Assembly (NCBI RefSeq): GCF_014269025.2
Contig: NZ_CP077094.1
Coordinates: 1,178,001 to 1,242,000, forward strand
DNA from: Pseudomonas promysalinigenes
GTDB lineage: Bacteria > Pseudomonadota > Gammaproteobacteria > Pseudomonadales > Pseudomonadaceae
Length of the DNA: 64,000 nt
Reading direction: 5' to 3'
The notes beneath the pieces were generated by a model. That model searched no databases and was not told the DNA's origin. It saw only the letters and a program-made list of their open reading frames with translations. A program made the translations under genes and the position numbers. Positions 48,667 through 58,232 of this stretch are shown one piece after another (positions within the stretch are counted from its first letter, which is position 1; every line of letters starts with the position of its first letter).

Positions 48667-50025
48667 ATGTCAAAGAAAAAAAGCAATAGCGGCCTGCGCT
48701 TTCAACCAGCTGGCGGCAGCCGCACGCCTCAGGTCCCCGTGGGCAAGAAGCAGCGCCTGGATATCGAGCGCCTGGCCGGTGACGGCCGCGGCATCGCCTT
48801 CGTGGAAGGGCGCACCTGGTTCGTCAGTGGCGCCCTGGCAGGTGAAGCGGTCGAAGCGCGCGTGCTCAATGCCCGCGGCAAGGTGGTCGAGGCGCGCCTT
48901 GAGCGTGTGCTGCAGGCCAGCCCCGAGCGCCGTCAGGCTCCATGCCGCCATTATCAGCAGTGTGGCGGCTGTAACCTGCAACACCTGCCCCACGACGCCC
49001 AGCTGGCGCTCAAGCAGCGGACTTTGGCAGAGCAGTTGCAACGTGTGGCTGGCGTGCAGCCCGAAGCCTGGGCCGCGCCGCTGAGTGGGCCGGAATTCGG
49101 CTATCGGCGCCGGGCACGTGTGGCCGTGCGCTGGGACGCCAAGGCCAAGCACCTGGACGTTGGGTTCCGCGCCGAGGCCAGTCAGGAAATTGTCTCCATT
49201 AATGACTGCGCCGTGCTGGTGCAGCCTTTGCAGTCTATTCTCCGGCATTTGCCGACCGTGCTGCGCTCGCTGAGCAAGCCGCAGGCCATCGGCCATGTGG
49301 AGCTGTTCAGTGGGACCGCCGAAGCTGTGCTGGTGCGCCATGTGGCACCGCTGCCGGAAGACGATCTGCTGCGCCTGCAGGCATTTTGCGACCAAGCCAA
49401 GGCCCAGCTTTGGCTGCAGGGTGAAGGGGAGCCGCAACCTTGCGATGGCGCTGCGACGCTGGGCTTTGCCTTGTCGCCTTGGCAGCTTGAGCTGGCATGG
49501 CGCCCCGGGGACTTCGTTCAGGTCAACGCCCAGGTCAACACCGCGATGATCGAGCAGGCCTTGGCCTGGCTCGCGCCCCAGGCGCACGAGCGGGTGCTGG
49601 ACCTGTTCTGCGGGCTGGGCAACTTCGCGCTGCCGCTGGCGCGCCAGGCCCGGGAGGTGGTGGCGGTTGAAGGTGTACAGGCCATGGTCGATAGAGCCGC
49701 AGCCAATGCCCGAAACAACGATGTGCATAACGCCGCGTTTTTTCAGGCCGATTTATCGCAGCCTTTGGCAGGCGCCGAATGGGCCGCCGAGGGCTTTTCT
49801 GCGGTACTCTTGGATCCACCGCGCGACGGTGCATACGAGGTGGTGCAAGGCATCGCCCGTCTCAACGCCAAGCGCTTGGTGTACGTATCGTGCAACCCGG
49901 CCACACTGGCGCGAGACGCCCAGGTGCTGGTCGGCCAGGGGTACCGGTTAAAAAGGGCCGGGATTCTCGACATGTTTCCTCAGACGGCACATGTCGAAGC
50001 CATGGCGTTATTCGAAGCGGGCTAG
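48667..50025 (+). CDS. rlmD: 23S rRNA (uracil(1939)-C5)-methyltransferase
   Basis: A 452-residue TrmA-type methyltransferase. An N-terminal TRAM domain (residues about 28-85) is followed by a 4Fe-4S site with C93, C99 and C102 in [15 protein letters not shown] and a fourth ligand C181. The SAM-binding site is [15 protein letters not shown], and the nucleophile is C409 in [12 protein letters not shown]. It would modify U1939 of 23S rRNA. It follows cysM immediately and precedes relA by 96 bases, an order also seen in P. aeruginosa. Confidence 0.95.
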   Translation: MSKKKSNSGLRFQPAGGSRTPQVPVGKKQRLDIERLAGDGRGIAFVEGRTWFVSGALAGEAVEARVLNARGKVVEARLERVLQASPERRQAPCRHYQQCGGCNLQHLPHDAQLALKQRTLAEQLQRVAGVQPEAWAAPLSGPEFGYRRRARVAVRWDAKAKHLDVGFRAEASQEIVSINDCAVLVQPLQSILRHLPTVLRSLSKPQAIGHVELFSGTAEAVLVRHVAPLPEDDLLRLQAFCDQAKAQLWLQGEGEPQPCDGAATLGFALSPWQLELAWRPGDFVQVNAQVNTAMIEQALAWLAPQAHERVLDLFCGLGNFALPLARQAREVVAVEGVQAMVDRAAANARNNDVHNAAFFQADLSQPLAGAEWAAEGFSAVLLDPPRDGAYEVVQGIARLNAKRLVYVSCNPATLARDAQVLVGQGYRLKRAGILDMFPQTAHVEAMALFEAG

Positions 50026-50121
50026 CAAACTGGCCCCTTGGTGCGGTTTCCACGGAAGTGAAGCTGTACGGTGATAGCCAGCGCACCCGTGTGGTGCGCT
50101 GTATGGAAAGGTATAACAAAG

Positions 50122-52362
50122 ATGGTACAGGTGAGAGTGCACCAGCCGGTCAATACGGACGGCAGTATCAATCTCGATGCATGGCTGGACCATGTGGTGA
50201 GCGTCGATTCGGCTCTGGATCGCGTGGCGTTGAAAGAGGCCTGCGAGTTCGCCCAGGAAATCGAAAAGAAGGGTAACCCGGCAAAGCATTCGTGGGCCGA
50301 TGGTACGTCCAGTTTTCAGGCTGGCCTGGAAATTGCCGAAATCCTCGCCGATCTGAAGCTCGATCAGGACTCGTTGGTCGCGGCGGTGATCTACCGCTCG
50401 GTACGCGAAGGCAAGGTGACCCTGGCCGAGGTTGGCCAGCGTTTCGGCCCGGTAGTGTCCAAGCTGATCGACGGCGTGCTGCGCATGGCCGCCATCAGTG
50501 CCAGCCTCAGCCCACGTCAGTCGCTGGTGCTTGGTTCCCAGGCGCAGGTCGAGAACCTACGCAAGATGCTCGTGGCCATGGTCGATGACGTGCGTGTGGC
50601 CCTGATCAAGCTGGCCGAACGCACGTGCGCGATCCGCGCCGTGAAATCCGCCGATGACGAAAAACGCCTGCGCGTGGCGCGCGAGGTGTTCGACATCTAT
50701 GCGCCGCTGGCACATCGGTTGGGTATCGGCCACATCAAATGGGAGCTGGAAGACCTGTCTTTCCGCTACCTGGAGCCTGACCAGTACAAGCAGATCGCCA
50801 AGCTACTGCATGAGCGCCGCCTGGACCGTGAGCGGTTTATCAGCGATGTGATGAACCAGCTGCAGAACGAACTGTTGGCCACCGGGGTCAAGGCCGATAT
50901 CAGCGGCCGGGCAAAACACATCTACTCGATCTGGCGCAAGATGCAGCGCAAAGGCCTGGAGTTCAGCCAGATCTACGACGTGCGTGCGGTACGGGTACTG
51001 GTGCCGGAGGTGCGTGACTGCTATACCGCGCTCGGTATCGTGCACACCCTGTGGCGGCACATCCCCAAAGAGTTCGACGACTACATCGCCAACCCCAAGG
51101 AAAACGGCTACCGCTCGCTGCACACGGCGGTGATCGGCCCCGAGGGCAAGGTGCTGGAAGTGCAGATCCGCACCCACGGCATGCACGAAGAGGCCGAACT
51201 TGGCGTTTGCGCCCATTGGCGCTACAAGGGCACCGACGTCAAGCCAAGCTCGAACCATTACGAAGAGAAGATTTCCTGGCTGCGCCAGGTACTTGAGTGG
51301 CATGAAGAGTTGGGCGATATCGGCGGCCTGGCCGAACAGCTGCGGGTCGATATCGAACCCGACCGGGTCTATGTATTCACCCCCGACGGCCATGCCATCG
51401 ACCTGCCCAAAGGTGCCACGCCGCTGGACTTCGCCTACCGGGTGCACACCGAGATCGGTCATAACTGCCGGGGCGCCAAGATCAACGGGCGCATCGTGCC
51501 GCTCAACTACACCCTGCAGACCGGCGAGCAGGTGGAGATCATCACCAGCAAGCACGGTAACCCAAGCCGTGACTGGCTGAACTCCAACCTGGGCTACGTC
51601 ACCACTTCACGGGCCCGGGCCAAGATCGTTCACTGGTTCAAACTGCAGGCCCGTGACCAGAACGTCGCTGCCGGCAAAACCTTGCTTGAGCGCGAACTCA
51701 GCCGCCTGGGCCTGCCGCAGGTGGACTTCGAACGGCTCGCCGAGAAGACCAATGTCAAGACGGCCGAGGACATGTTCGCCTCGCTCGGTGCCGGCGACCT
51801 GCGCCTGGCGCATTTGGTCAACGCCGCCCAGCAGTTGCTCGAGCCCGAGCGGATCGAGCAGATCGAATTGGTGCCGCGCAAGCCTACGGGGCCGCGCACC
51901 GGCAAGCGTGGCGATATCCAGATCCAGGGTGTCGGCAACCTGCTCACGCAGATGGCCGGCTGCTGCCAGCCGCTGCCGGGCGACGCCATTGTCGGCTATA
52001 TCACCCAGGGCCGCGGCGTCAGCATCCACCGCCAGGACTGCGCCTCGGCGCTGCAGCTTGCAGGGCGCGAGCCAGAGCGAATGATCCAGGTTAGCTGGGG
52101 CCCGATCCCGGTTCAGACCTACCCGGTCGACATCGTGATCCGCGCCTATGACCGCCCGGGGTTGCTGCGCGACGTATCGCAAGTGCTGCTGAACGAGAAA
52201 ATCAACGTACTGGCGGTCAACACCCGTTCGAACAAGGAAGACAACACCGCGCTGATGTCGCTGACCATCGAGATTCCGGGCCTGGACGCGCTGGGGCGCC
52301 TGCTGGGGCGGATATCGCAGTTGCCGAATATCATCGAAACGCGGCGTAACCGTACCCCTTGA
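50122..52362 (+). CDS. relA: GTP pyrophosphokinase RelA
   Basis: A 746-residue stringent-response synthetase. The N-terminal hydrolase domain (about 30-190) has lost the catalytic HD pair, reading YRSV where active enzymes have HD. The synthetase domain (about 240-370) shows RAKHIYSIWRKM and EFDDYIANPKENGYRSLHTAV. TGS (VYVFTPDGHAIDLPKGATPLDFAY), helical/zinc-finger (AGCCQPLPGDAIVG) and C-terminal ACT domains follow. It makes (p)ppGpp on starved ribosomes. The start is the ATG of MVQVRVHQ. The length matches Pseudomonas RelA. Confidence 0.96.
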   Translation: MVQVRVHQPVNTDGSINLDAWLDHVVSVDSALDRVALKEACEFAQEIEKKGNPAKHSWADGTSSFQAGLEIAEILADLKLDQDSLVAAVIYRSVREGKVTLAEVGQRFGPVVSKLIDGVLRMAAISASLSPRQSLVLGSQAQVENLRKMLVAMVDDVRVALIKLAERTCAIRAVKSADDEKRLRVAREVFDIYAPLAHRLGIGHIKWELEDLSFRYLEPDQYKQIAKLLHERRLDRERFISDVMNQLQNELLATGVKADISGRAKHIYSIWRKMQRKGLEFSQIYDVRAVRVLVPEVRDCYTALGIVHTLWRHIPKEFDDYIANPKENGYRSLHTAVIGPEGKVLEVQIRTHGMHEEAELGVCAHWRYKGTDVKPSSNHYEEKISWLRQVLEWHEELGDIGGLAEQLRVDIEPDRVYVFTPDGHAIDLPKGATPLDFAYRVHTEIGHNCRGAKINGRIVPLNYTLQTGEQVEIITSKHGNPSRDWLNSNLGYVTTSRARAKIVHWFKLQARDQNVAAGKTLLERELSRLGLPQVDFERLAEKTNVKTAEDMFASLGAGDLRLAHLVNAAQQLLEPERIEQIELVPRKPTGPRTGKRGDIQIQGVGNLLTQMAGCCQPLPGDAIVGYITQGRGVSIHRQDCASALQLAGREPERMIQVSWGPIPVQTYPVDIVIRAYDRPGLLRDVSQVLLNEKINVLAVNTRSNKEDNTALMSLTIEIPGLDALGRLLGRISQLPNIIETRRNRTP

Positions 52363-52376
52363 GCGCGCGTGGCCAT

Positions 52377-52461
52377 TTTCGCGGGTAAACCCGCTCCTTC
52401 AGGTACAGTGCATATTTTCACGCTGCACAAATCCCTGCAGGACCGGATTGACCCGCGAACC
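52377..52461. repeat. degenerate facing REP pair between relA and mazG
   Basis: TTTCGCGGGTAAACCCGCTC at 52377 faces the decayed copy GGATTGACCCGCGAACC ending about 52461. They fill most of the 124-base gap after relA. Confidence 0.7.
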
Positions 52462-52486
52462 AGGCACCACCGAAGGACCTGCTTAA

Positions 52487-53320
52487 ATGACCTACACCCT
52501 CCAAGACCTGCTGCACCTCATGGCCCGTCTGCGCGATCCGCAGTATGGCTGCCCTTGGGACCTCAAGCAGAACTATGCGAGCATCGTCCCCTATACCCTC
52601 GAGGAGGCGTACGAAGTCGCCGACACCATCGAGCGTGGCGATTTCGAGCATCTGCAGGGTGAGCTGGGCGACCTGTTGTTTCAGGTGGTCTACTACAGCC
52701 AACTGGCACGAGAAGAAGGGCGCTTCGAGTTCGACGGTGTAGTCGACAGCATCACCCGCAAGCTGATCCGTCGTCATCCTCACGTATTCCCCACAGGCGA
52801 GCTGTATGCGCCGCTGGATACCCCCAGCCTGAACGAAGCTCAGGTCAAGTCGCGCTGGGAGCAGATCAAGGCCGAAGAACGCGCCGAAAAGAGCACACCC
52901 GAACAACTGTCTTTGCTCGACGATGTACCAGCGGCATTGCCTGCCCTGTCACGCGCCGCCAAACTGCAGAAGCGTGCGGCCACCGTAGGCTTCGACTGGC
53001 CAGCGGCGTTGCCGGTGCTGGACAAGGTCCGTGAGGAGCTGGACGAGGTATTGCAGGCCATGGCCGACAATGACGCCGACGCACTTGAGGATGAAGTCGG
53101 CGACTTGTTGTTCGCCGCCGTGAACCTGGCTCGCCACCTCAAGCAAGACCCTGAAAACGCCCTGCGCCGGGCCAACCGCAAATTCGAGCGGCGTTTCCGC
53201 TTCATCGAACAGGCATTGCGCGACAGTGGCCGCCCCATCGAAACTTGTAACCTTGACGAGCTGGACGCCCTGTGGGGCGAGGCCAAACGTCAGGAAAAGA
53301 ACCTGCCCAGCTGCGGCTGA
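52487..53320 (+). CDS. mazG: nucleoside triphosphate pyrophosphohydrolase MazG
   Basis: A 277-residue protein with two tandem MazG domains. The first has YTLEEAYEVADTIERGD with HLQGELGDLLFQVV (the EExxE and ExxD metal motif); the second has VREELDEVLQAM and LEDEVGDLLFAAVNLARH. It hydrolyses (d)NTPs to monophosphates and pyrophosphate, cleaning damaged nucleotides and lowering ppGpp in E. coli. The characteristic LRDPQYGCPWDLKQ opens the protein. It follows relA, as in many gammaproteobacteria. Confidence 0.95.
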   Translation: MTYTLQDLLHLMARLRDPQYGCPWDLKQNYASIVPYTLEEAYEVADTIERGDFEHLQGELGDLLFQVVYYSQLAREEGRFEFDGVVDSITRKLIRRHPHVFPTGELYAPLDTPSLNEAQVKSRWEQIKAEERAEKSTPEQLSLLDDVPAALPALSRAAKLQKRAATVGFDWPAALPVLDKVREELDEVLQAMADNDADALEDEVGDLLFAAVNLARHLKQDPENALRRANRKFERRFRFIEQALRDSGRPIETCNLDELDALWGEAKRQEKNLPSCG

Positions 53321-53346
53321 GCTGTTGCATAAGTGAGTGAACATTC

Positions 53347-53886
53347 ATGAGCCTTTCCCTTCGCGACCAATTGCTCAAAGCCGGTCTGGTCAACCAGAAA
53401 CAGGTCTCGCAGACCAACAAAGCCCAGAAGAAACAGAAGCGCCTGGAGCACAAGGGCCAGGTCGAAGTCGATGACAGCCAGCAGCGCATGGCCAAGGAGG
53501 CGATGGCCGAAAAAGCCAAGCGCGACCAGGAGCTCAACCGCCAGCAGCAGGAAAAGGCCGAGCAGAAGGCCCGTGCGGCGCAGATCAAACAGTTGATCGA
53601 AGCTACGCGCCTGCCCAAGTTGACCACCGAGGACTACTACAACTTCGTCGACGACAAGAAGGTCAAGCGCATTGCAGTCAATGCCCTGATGCGCACCAAG
53701 CTGAGCAATGGCGCGTTGGCCATCGTGTCGCACGGCGGTAGCTATGAGGTAATACCCCGTGAGGCGGCAGTGAAGATTCAGGAGCGTGACCCTAACCGCA
53801 TCCTGCTGCTCAATACCCACGTGGAGGAAGCCGACGAGGATGATCCGTATGCGGCCTACAAGATCCCTGATGACCTGATGTGGTGA
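53347..53886 (+). CDS. DUF2058 family protein
   Basis: A 179-residue, very charged protein. It opens with SLRDQLLKAGLVNQKQV, continues with a Lys/Gln/Glu-rich coiled-coil-like stretch (residues about 20-85), and ends with a compact domain (YYNFVDDKKVKRIAVNALMR, IPREAAVKIQERDPNRILLLN). This matches DUF2058 (YaiL-type). YaiL is nucleoprotein-like in annotations, but function is unproven. It lies 26 bases after mazG. Confidence 0.85.
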   Translation: MSLSLRDQLLKAGLVNQKQVSQTNKAQKKQKRLEHKGQVEVDDSQQRMAKEAMAEKAKRDQELNRQQQEKAEQKARAAQIKQLIEATRLPKLTTEDYYNFVDDKKVKRIAVNALMRTKLSNGALAIVSHGGSYEVIPREAAVKIQERDPNRILLLNTHVEEADEDDPYAAYKIPDDLMW

Positions 53887-53943
53887 CCGCGAAAACCCGC
53901 TCTGGCCAAGGCCAGTCGGTTTGATTGTCCTGCTCATCCATTT

Positions 53944-54042
53944 GGGCTGCATTGCAGCCCTTCGCGGCCAAACCCGCTCTTGCAGGTAATGCGTCGGCTA
54001 ACTTTCGAGCGCATCAACTGTAAGAGCGGGTTCAGCTGCGCC
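53944..54042. repeat. hairpin followed by facing REP pair
   Basis: A perfect stem GGGCTGC/GCAGCCC (53944-53960) is followed by REP TTCGCGGCCAAACCCGCTCT (53961) and an inverted, decayed copy ACTGTAAGAGCGGGTTCAGC ending about 54042. Together they separate the DUF2058 gene from the small minus-strand gene. Confidence 0.75.
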
Positions 54043-54116
54043 GGGCTGCGAAACAGCCCCAATCGGCTTCACTGACCGGCATCACCGCTTAAGCGGGTTT
54101 GCTATCGAGAAGCGGT

Positions 54117-54299
54117 TTATTGCGTCGTGCGCTGTTTTTCCAGGTCTTCGAGTTCGGCACGGTACTGGTGGGCTTGCTGTTCGTCGTGGAACATGCCGAC
54201 CAATTGGCCCTGCTGGTGCACATCCCAGATCCGCACACCAGCGGCCAGGCCTTCGTGGGACATTTTCGATTCGTCACGTTCGGTTACTTGGACTGTCAT
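54117..54299 (-). CDS. small uncharacterised protein (60 residues)
   Basis: A 60-residue, charged, soluble protein. GGAG lies nine bases before the ATG. The sequence has an aromatic-strand region VRIWDVHQQGQLVGMFHDEQ and a C-terminal helix AHQYRAELEDLEKQ. This WDVxxxGxLVGxFxxxxQA pattern suggests a small beta-beta-alpha fold; I do not recognise a named family. It stands alone between REP sequence and the DUF3108 gene. Confidence 0.65.
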   Translation of the reverse strand: MTVQVTERDESKMSHEGLAAGVRIWDVHQQGQLVGMFHDEQQAHQYRAELEDLEKQRTTQ

Positions 54300-54411
54300 C
54301 GGTAAACTCCACTGCTTTAGTTGGCTGCGACGCTGTGTCGCACACCCCCTTTATAGAGTTTGTTAGCAGGCTAAGTAAATAAACTGGCCATGAAACAATT
54401 TTCATGAACGC

Positions 54412-54444
54412 CAGCCAAAAAGAAGCCCCGCACAAGGCGGGGCT
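54412..54444 (-). terminator. rho-independent terminator of the purM-purN-DUF3108 transcript
   Basis: AGCCCCGC (54424-54431) pairs with GCGGGGCT (54437-54444). On the minus strand it is followed by TCTTTTTGG, 25 bases after the DUF3108 stop. Confidence 0.88.
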
Positions 54445-54468
54445 CCGGTTATTGCGGGCTACAGCGAA

Positions 54469-55179
54469 TCAGTTGCCTTTAACCGACTTGCCGTCGACCG
54501 TACCTTCTTGCAGGACGATCACGTACTCCTTGCCGTCGGTTTCGACCTGGCGCAACTGCACCAGCAAATAGTCCCAGTCTTTGGCGAACCACAGTTCGGT
54601 AATGCGTTTGTTCTGGCTCGGAGCCCGAACGCGCTCGACCTTCACCGCCTCGACCTGGCCGGTTTTAGTGGTGATTTTCTCAGTACCCAGCACGCGGAAG
54701 TCGTAGGTATCGATTTCGTCACCATCGACCACCTGGTACGTCATGCTCTTCTTGCCAGCGGCCACGTCGTGTTGCAGGGCCAACTGGTAGGACGACTTGT
54801 CCAGCACGCCGCGGTTGAGCGGCAGGCTGATCGGGTCCTTGCGGTCGGTGCCGGTGATCTTCTTGCTGTTCCAGTCGAAGGTCAGGTCGACGGTCTTGGC
54901 TTTGCCCAGGCCGCCCCGCTCGAAGTGGTATTTCTGCGGCAGCATGGTGTCGTTGTCCATGCGCAGAGTGCTTTGCTCGGTCAGGCTGGCGATCATCATG
55001 GAGGCCTTGAAATCAAGGTCCCAGCTGCCGTCCTTGTTCTTGACCAGGCTGCGCTCGGCGGTGCCACTCATGGGCAGTTGCTTCCAGTCGGCGGTGTAGC
55101 TTGCCGAGAACGGCTTCAGCTCGGCTGCCTGCAGAGGCAGGGCGAGTACGGTGAGGGCCAATAGCAGGGCGCGACGCAT
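54469..55179 (-). CDS. DUF3108 periplasmic protein
   Basis: A 236-residue protein with a signal peptide (RRALLLALTVLALPLQAAE). The mature part is beta-rich: KPFSASYTADWKQLPMSGTAERSL at the start, YHFERGGLGKAKTVDLTFDW and PISLPLNRGVLDKSSYQLALQ in the middle, and ELWFAKDWDYLLVQLRQVETDGKEY at the end. This is the DUF3108 pattern. Function is unknown; conserved beside purN-purM in pseudomonads to my knowledge. It lies eight bases after purN. Confidence 0.85.
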   Translation of the reverse strand: MRRALLLALTVLALPLQAAELKPFSASYTADWKQLPMSGTAERSLVKNKDGSWDLDFKASMMIASLTEQSTLRMDNDTMLPQKYHFERGGLGKAKTVDLTFDWNSKKITGTDRKDPISLPLNRGVLDKSSYQLALQHDVAAGKKSMTYQVVDGDEIDTYDFRVLGTEKITTKTGQVEAVKVERVRAPSQNKRITELWFAKDWDYLLVQLRQVETDGKEYVIVLQEGTVDGKSVKGN

Positions 55180-55187
55180 AAGTTCTC

Positions 55188-55841
55188 CTAGGGTCGGATC
55201 AAGTGACCACTGGCCGGCAGTGGCTGGTCGTCCAGTAATGCACCCTGTTCGCCCAGGTGCAAGCGACCTTGGGCAAACCAGTGCACCGCCAGCGGGTAGA
55301 TCTGGTGTTCCTGATGGTGAACCCGTTGGGCCAGGCTTTGCACCGTGTCATCAGGCAGTACCGGTACCACAGCCTGTACGACCAGTGGCCCGCCATCGAG
55401 TTCCTCGGTGACGAAGTGTACGCTGCAGCCATGCTCCGCGTCGCCTGCTTCCAGTGCCCGGCGGTGGGTGTGCAGCCCCTTGTAACGGGGTAGCAGCGAC
55501 GGGTGGATGTTGAGCAGGCGGCCTTGGTAGTGGCGCACGAAGTCGCCACTGAGGATGCGCATGAAACCGGCCAGTACGACCAGGTCGGGGGCAAAGCCGT
55601 CGATGCGCGCCATCAAGGCGGCATCGAAGGCTTCACGGCCATCGAACTGGGTGTGATCGAGCACCACGGTGGCGATCCCCGCTGCCTGGGCCCGTTGCAG
55701 GCCGTAGGCGTCGGCACGGTTGGAAACCACCGCGCCGATGCGAACCGGGCTGTCCTGCACGTGGCAGCTGTCGATCAAGGCTTGCAGGTTGCTGCCGGAA
55801 CCCGACAGCAGTACCACAACATTGCAGGGCTTGCTCGGCAT
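55188..55841 (-). CDS. purN: phosphoribosylglycinamide formyltransferase
   Basis: A 217-residue GAR transformylase, the third step of purine synthesis. The substrate loop VVLLSGSGSNLQALI, the catalytic asparagine/histidine region in LLNIHPSLLPRYKG, and the aspartate in HFVTEELDGGPLV are all present. The ATG overlaps the purM stop (TGATG), so the two are coupled. The longer in-frame extension runs inside purM and is not used. Confidence 0.96.
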   Translation of the reverse strand: MPSKPCNVVVLLSGSGSNLQALIDSCHVQDSPVRIGAVVSNRADAYGLQRAQAAGIATVVLDHTQFDGREAFDAALMARIDGFAPDLVVLAGFMRILSGDFVRHYQGRLLNIHPSLLPRYKGLHTHRRALEAGDAEHGCSVHFVTEELDGGPLVVQAVVPVLPDDTVQSLAQRVHHQEHQIYPLAVHWFAQGRLHLGEQGALLDDQPLPASGHLIRP

Positions 55842-56899
55842 CAGTGTGCCTTGAGGTTCTGCAGTTCGACCTGGGCGGCGCCTTCGGCGGCTTCGGCGAT
55901 GTGGCCGATGACCCAAGGTTGCTCACCGGCGGCGCGCAGTTCGTTCAGGGCAGCGTCTACCTGATCCTGAGCGACGCAGATGACCATGCCGACACCGCAG
56001 TTCAGTACACGGTGCATTTCGTGCTCATCGACATTGCCTTGCTGCTGCAGGAAGTCGAACACCGCCGGGCGCTGCCAGCTGGCTACGTCGATCACGGCCT
56101 GGGCGTTGTCTGGCAGCACCCGTGGGATGTTGTCCAGCAGGCCGCCACCGGTGATGTGGGCCATGGCCTTGACCGCGCCAGTGTTCTTGATCAGTTGCAG
56201 CAGTGGCTTGACATAGATGCGGGTCGGCGCCATCAGCAGGTCGGTCAGCGGCTTGCCGTCGAGCTGAGTGTTTTCGATGTCGGTTGCCGACACTTCGAGG
56301 ATCTTGCGGATCAGCGAGTAGCCGTTGGAGTGCGGGCCGGAAGATGGCAGGGCGATCAGCGCGTCACCGGTGGCCACTTTGGAGCCGTCGATGATTTCGG
56401 CCTTTTCCACCACGCCCACGCAGAAGCCGGCCAGGTCGTAGTCTTCGCCTTCATACATACCCGGCATTTCGGCGGTTTCGCCACCGACCAGGGAGCAGCC
56501 AGCCAATTCGCAGCCGGCGCCAATGCCGGTGACCACGGTGGCGGCCACGTCGACGTTCAGTTTGCCGGTGGCATAGTAATCGAGGAAGAACAGCGGTTCT
56601 GCGCCGCAGACCACCAGGTCGTTGACGCACATGGCGACCAGGTCCTGGCCGATGCTGTCGTGCTTGTTCAGGTTCAGTGCCAGGCGCAGTTTGGTGCCGA
56701 CGCCGTCGGTGCCAGAGACCAGCACCGGCTGCTTGTAGCCGGCCGGGATCTCGCAGAGGGCGCCGAAGCCGCCCAGGCCACCCATGACTTCAGGGCGTGC
56801 GGTGCGTTTTGCCACGCCCTTGATGCGTTCGACCAGTGCTTCGCCGGCGTCGATGTCTACACCGGCGTCCTTGTAGCTCAGGGAGGGTTGCTTGCTCAT
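55841..56899 (-). CDS. purM: phosphoribosylformylglycinamidine cyclo-ligase (AIR synthase)
   Basis: A 352-residue ATP-dependent cyclase, the fifth step of purine synthesis. The N-terminal [20 protein letters not shown], the ATP region [34 protein letters not shown], and [14 protein letters not shown] are all diagnostic; [17 protein letters not shown] is in the C-terminal half. The length is typical. It is the first gene of purM-purN-DUF3108 and is divergent from the DUF2066 gene across 254 bases. No PurR operator was recognised. Confidence 0.97.
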   Translation of the reverse strand: MSKQPSLSYKDAGVDIDAGEALVERIKGVAKRTARPEVMGGLGGFGALCEIPAGYKQPVLVSGTDGVGTKLRLALNLNKHDSIGQDLVAMCVNDLVVCGAEPLFFLDYYATGKLNVDVAATVVTGIGAGCELAGCSLVGGETAEMPGMYEGEDYDLAGFCVGVVEKAEIIDGSKVATGDALIALPSSGPHSNGYSLIRKILEVSATDIENTQLDGKPLTDLLMAPTRIYVKPLLQLIKNTGAVKAMAHITGGGLLDNIPRVLPDNAQAVIDVASWQRPAVFDFLQQQGNVDEHEMHRVLNCGVGMVICVAQDQVDAALNELRAAGEQPWVIGHIAEAAEGAAQVELQNLKAH

Positions 56900-57153
56900 T
56901 GATCCAGGCCTTTAAGAGGGAGGGATTCGTAAAAACGACCATGACGGCCAAGGCCGGCTCGAAAGCGGCGGCTGCCTGAAACGTCAGTGGTCTGTGAAGG
57001 CGCGCGATTTTATCAGGGTTGCCGGGCAGCGGCCATCCTCAGGCCGACGGGCAGGGCGGTTAATTGCTGAAAAAGGTAAGTGGGTGGTTGATAACCATGC
57101 TTGTGTATAAGCTGCAAATCACAAGCTCGATGCTCAACCGGACAGGAATCCTC

Positions 57154-58221
57154 ATGCGACTTTTCATTTATTTGGCAGCAGGGTGCATGGCACTGGCCAG
57201 CATGGGTGCGCAGGCCGAATCCGTCTCTGGCCTCTATCAGGTGCGCGAACCGATTCAAGGGCAGGGCGCCGAGGCGCGTACCGCAGCCACTGCCAAAGCC
57301 TTCGAAACCTTGGTGTTGCGCCTGACCGGCGACTCCAAGGCGGCGCAGAACCCTGGCTTGGCCGAGCTGCGCAAGAACCCGCAACCGCTAATCAACCAAG
57401 TCGGTACCGATGCCGGGCCGCCCGAATCGGTGGAAGTCGAGTTCGACCCCGGCAGCACCGAACGTGCCTTGCGCAAAGCTGGCCTGGCGCTTTGGGGCAG
57501 TAACCGGCCCTCCATCCTCGGCTGGTGGCTTACCGATAGTGTCGATGGCAGCAACCTGATCGGCGACGGCCAGGCCAGTGCCCAGCCATTGCGCCGCGCC
57601 GCCCAGCACCGTGGCTTGCCTCTGCGCCTGCCACTGGCCGACCTGCAGGAGCAACTGCTGGCCAATGCCAAGCAGCTCGAAAGCAATGACCCTGCACCGC
57701 TGCGCGATGCGGCGCAACGCTATGGAGCCGATGCCCTGTTGGCGGTGCACGCCCAGGAGGCCGACGGCAAATGGCAAGGTAAATGGCAACTGTGGCTGGG
57801 TGACCAGCATGAGCAGGGCACTGCTGAAGCCGGTGACCAGGCTGCACTTGCCGATGCTGTGATGCTTGCGGTGGGTAACCGGCTTGCGCCACGTTACGTC
57901 ATCAAGGCCGGTGCCAGCAGCCAGCTGCAATTGCAGGTGCAAGGCATGAACCTGCAACGCTATGCCGAGCTTTCCCGTGTACTTGAGCCCTATGGCCCGC
58001 GCCTGCAGTTGGCCGATGGCGGCACGTTGACCTATGCGGTGAGCGGTAATCGTGAGCAGCTACGGGCGCAGCTGGGCCTGGCCAAGTTGCAGGAAGTGCC
58101 GGCCGAGCAGGCCCCGCCTGCTGCAGCGCCCACGCTAAGCCCAGGTGCTGCACCAGGCCAGCCGGTCACCCCTGCGCCTGTCTCGGCCAAGCCGTTCGAT
58201 GGCCTGCGGTTTCGCTGGTAA
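57154..58221 (+). CDS. DUF2066 secreted/periplasmic protein
   Basis: A 355-residue protein with a signal peptide (IYLAAGCMALASMGAQA). It opens with SGLYQVREPIQGQGAEARTAATAKAFETLVLRLTGD, the DUF2066 signature, followed by RPSILGWWLTDS and a proline/alanine-rich tail (residues about 320-345). Function is unknown. AGGA precedes the ATG of MRLFIYLA. It is divergent from purM and lies 11 bases before the permease gene, which suggests an envelope role shared with it. Confidence 0.85.
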   Translation: MRLFIYLAAGCMALASMGAQAESVSGLYQVREPIQGQGAEARTAATAKAFETLVLRLTGDSKAAQNPGLAELRKNPQPLINQVGTDAGPPESVEVEFDPGSTERALRKAGLALWGSNRPSILGWWLTDSVDGSNLIGDGQASAQPLRRAAQHRGLPLRLPLADLQEQLLANAKQLESNDPAPLRDAAQRYGADALLAVHAQEADGKWQGKWQLWLGDQHEQGTAEAGDQAALADAVMLAVGNRLAPRYVIKAGASSQLQLQVQGMNLQRYAELSRVLEPYGPRLQLADGGTLTYAVSGNREQLRAQLGLAKLQEVPAEQAPPAAAPTLSPGAAPGQPVTPAPVSAKPFDGLRFRW

Positions 58222-58232
58222 GGGGCCTATTG

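Noticed and set aside
55844..56902. A 352-codon open frame antisense to purM
   Set aside because: It is the mirror of purM codon bias at high GC; purM shows full family motifs.
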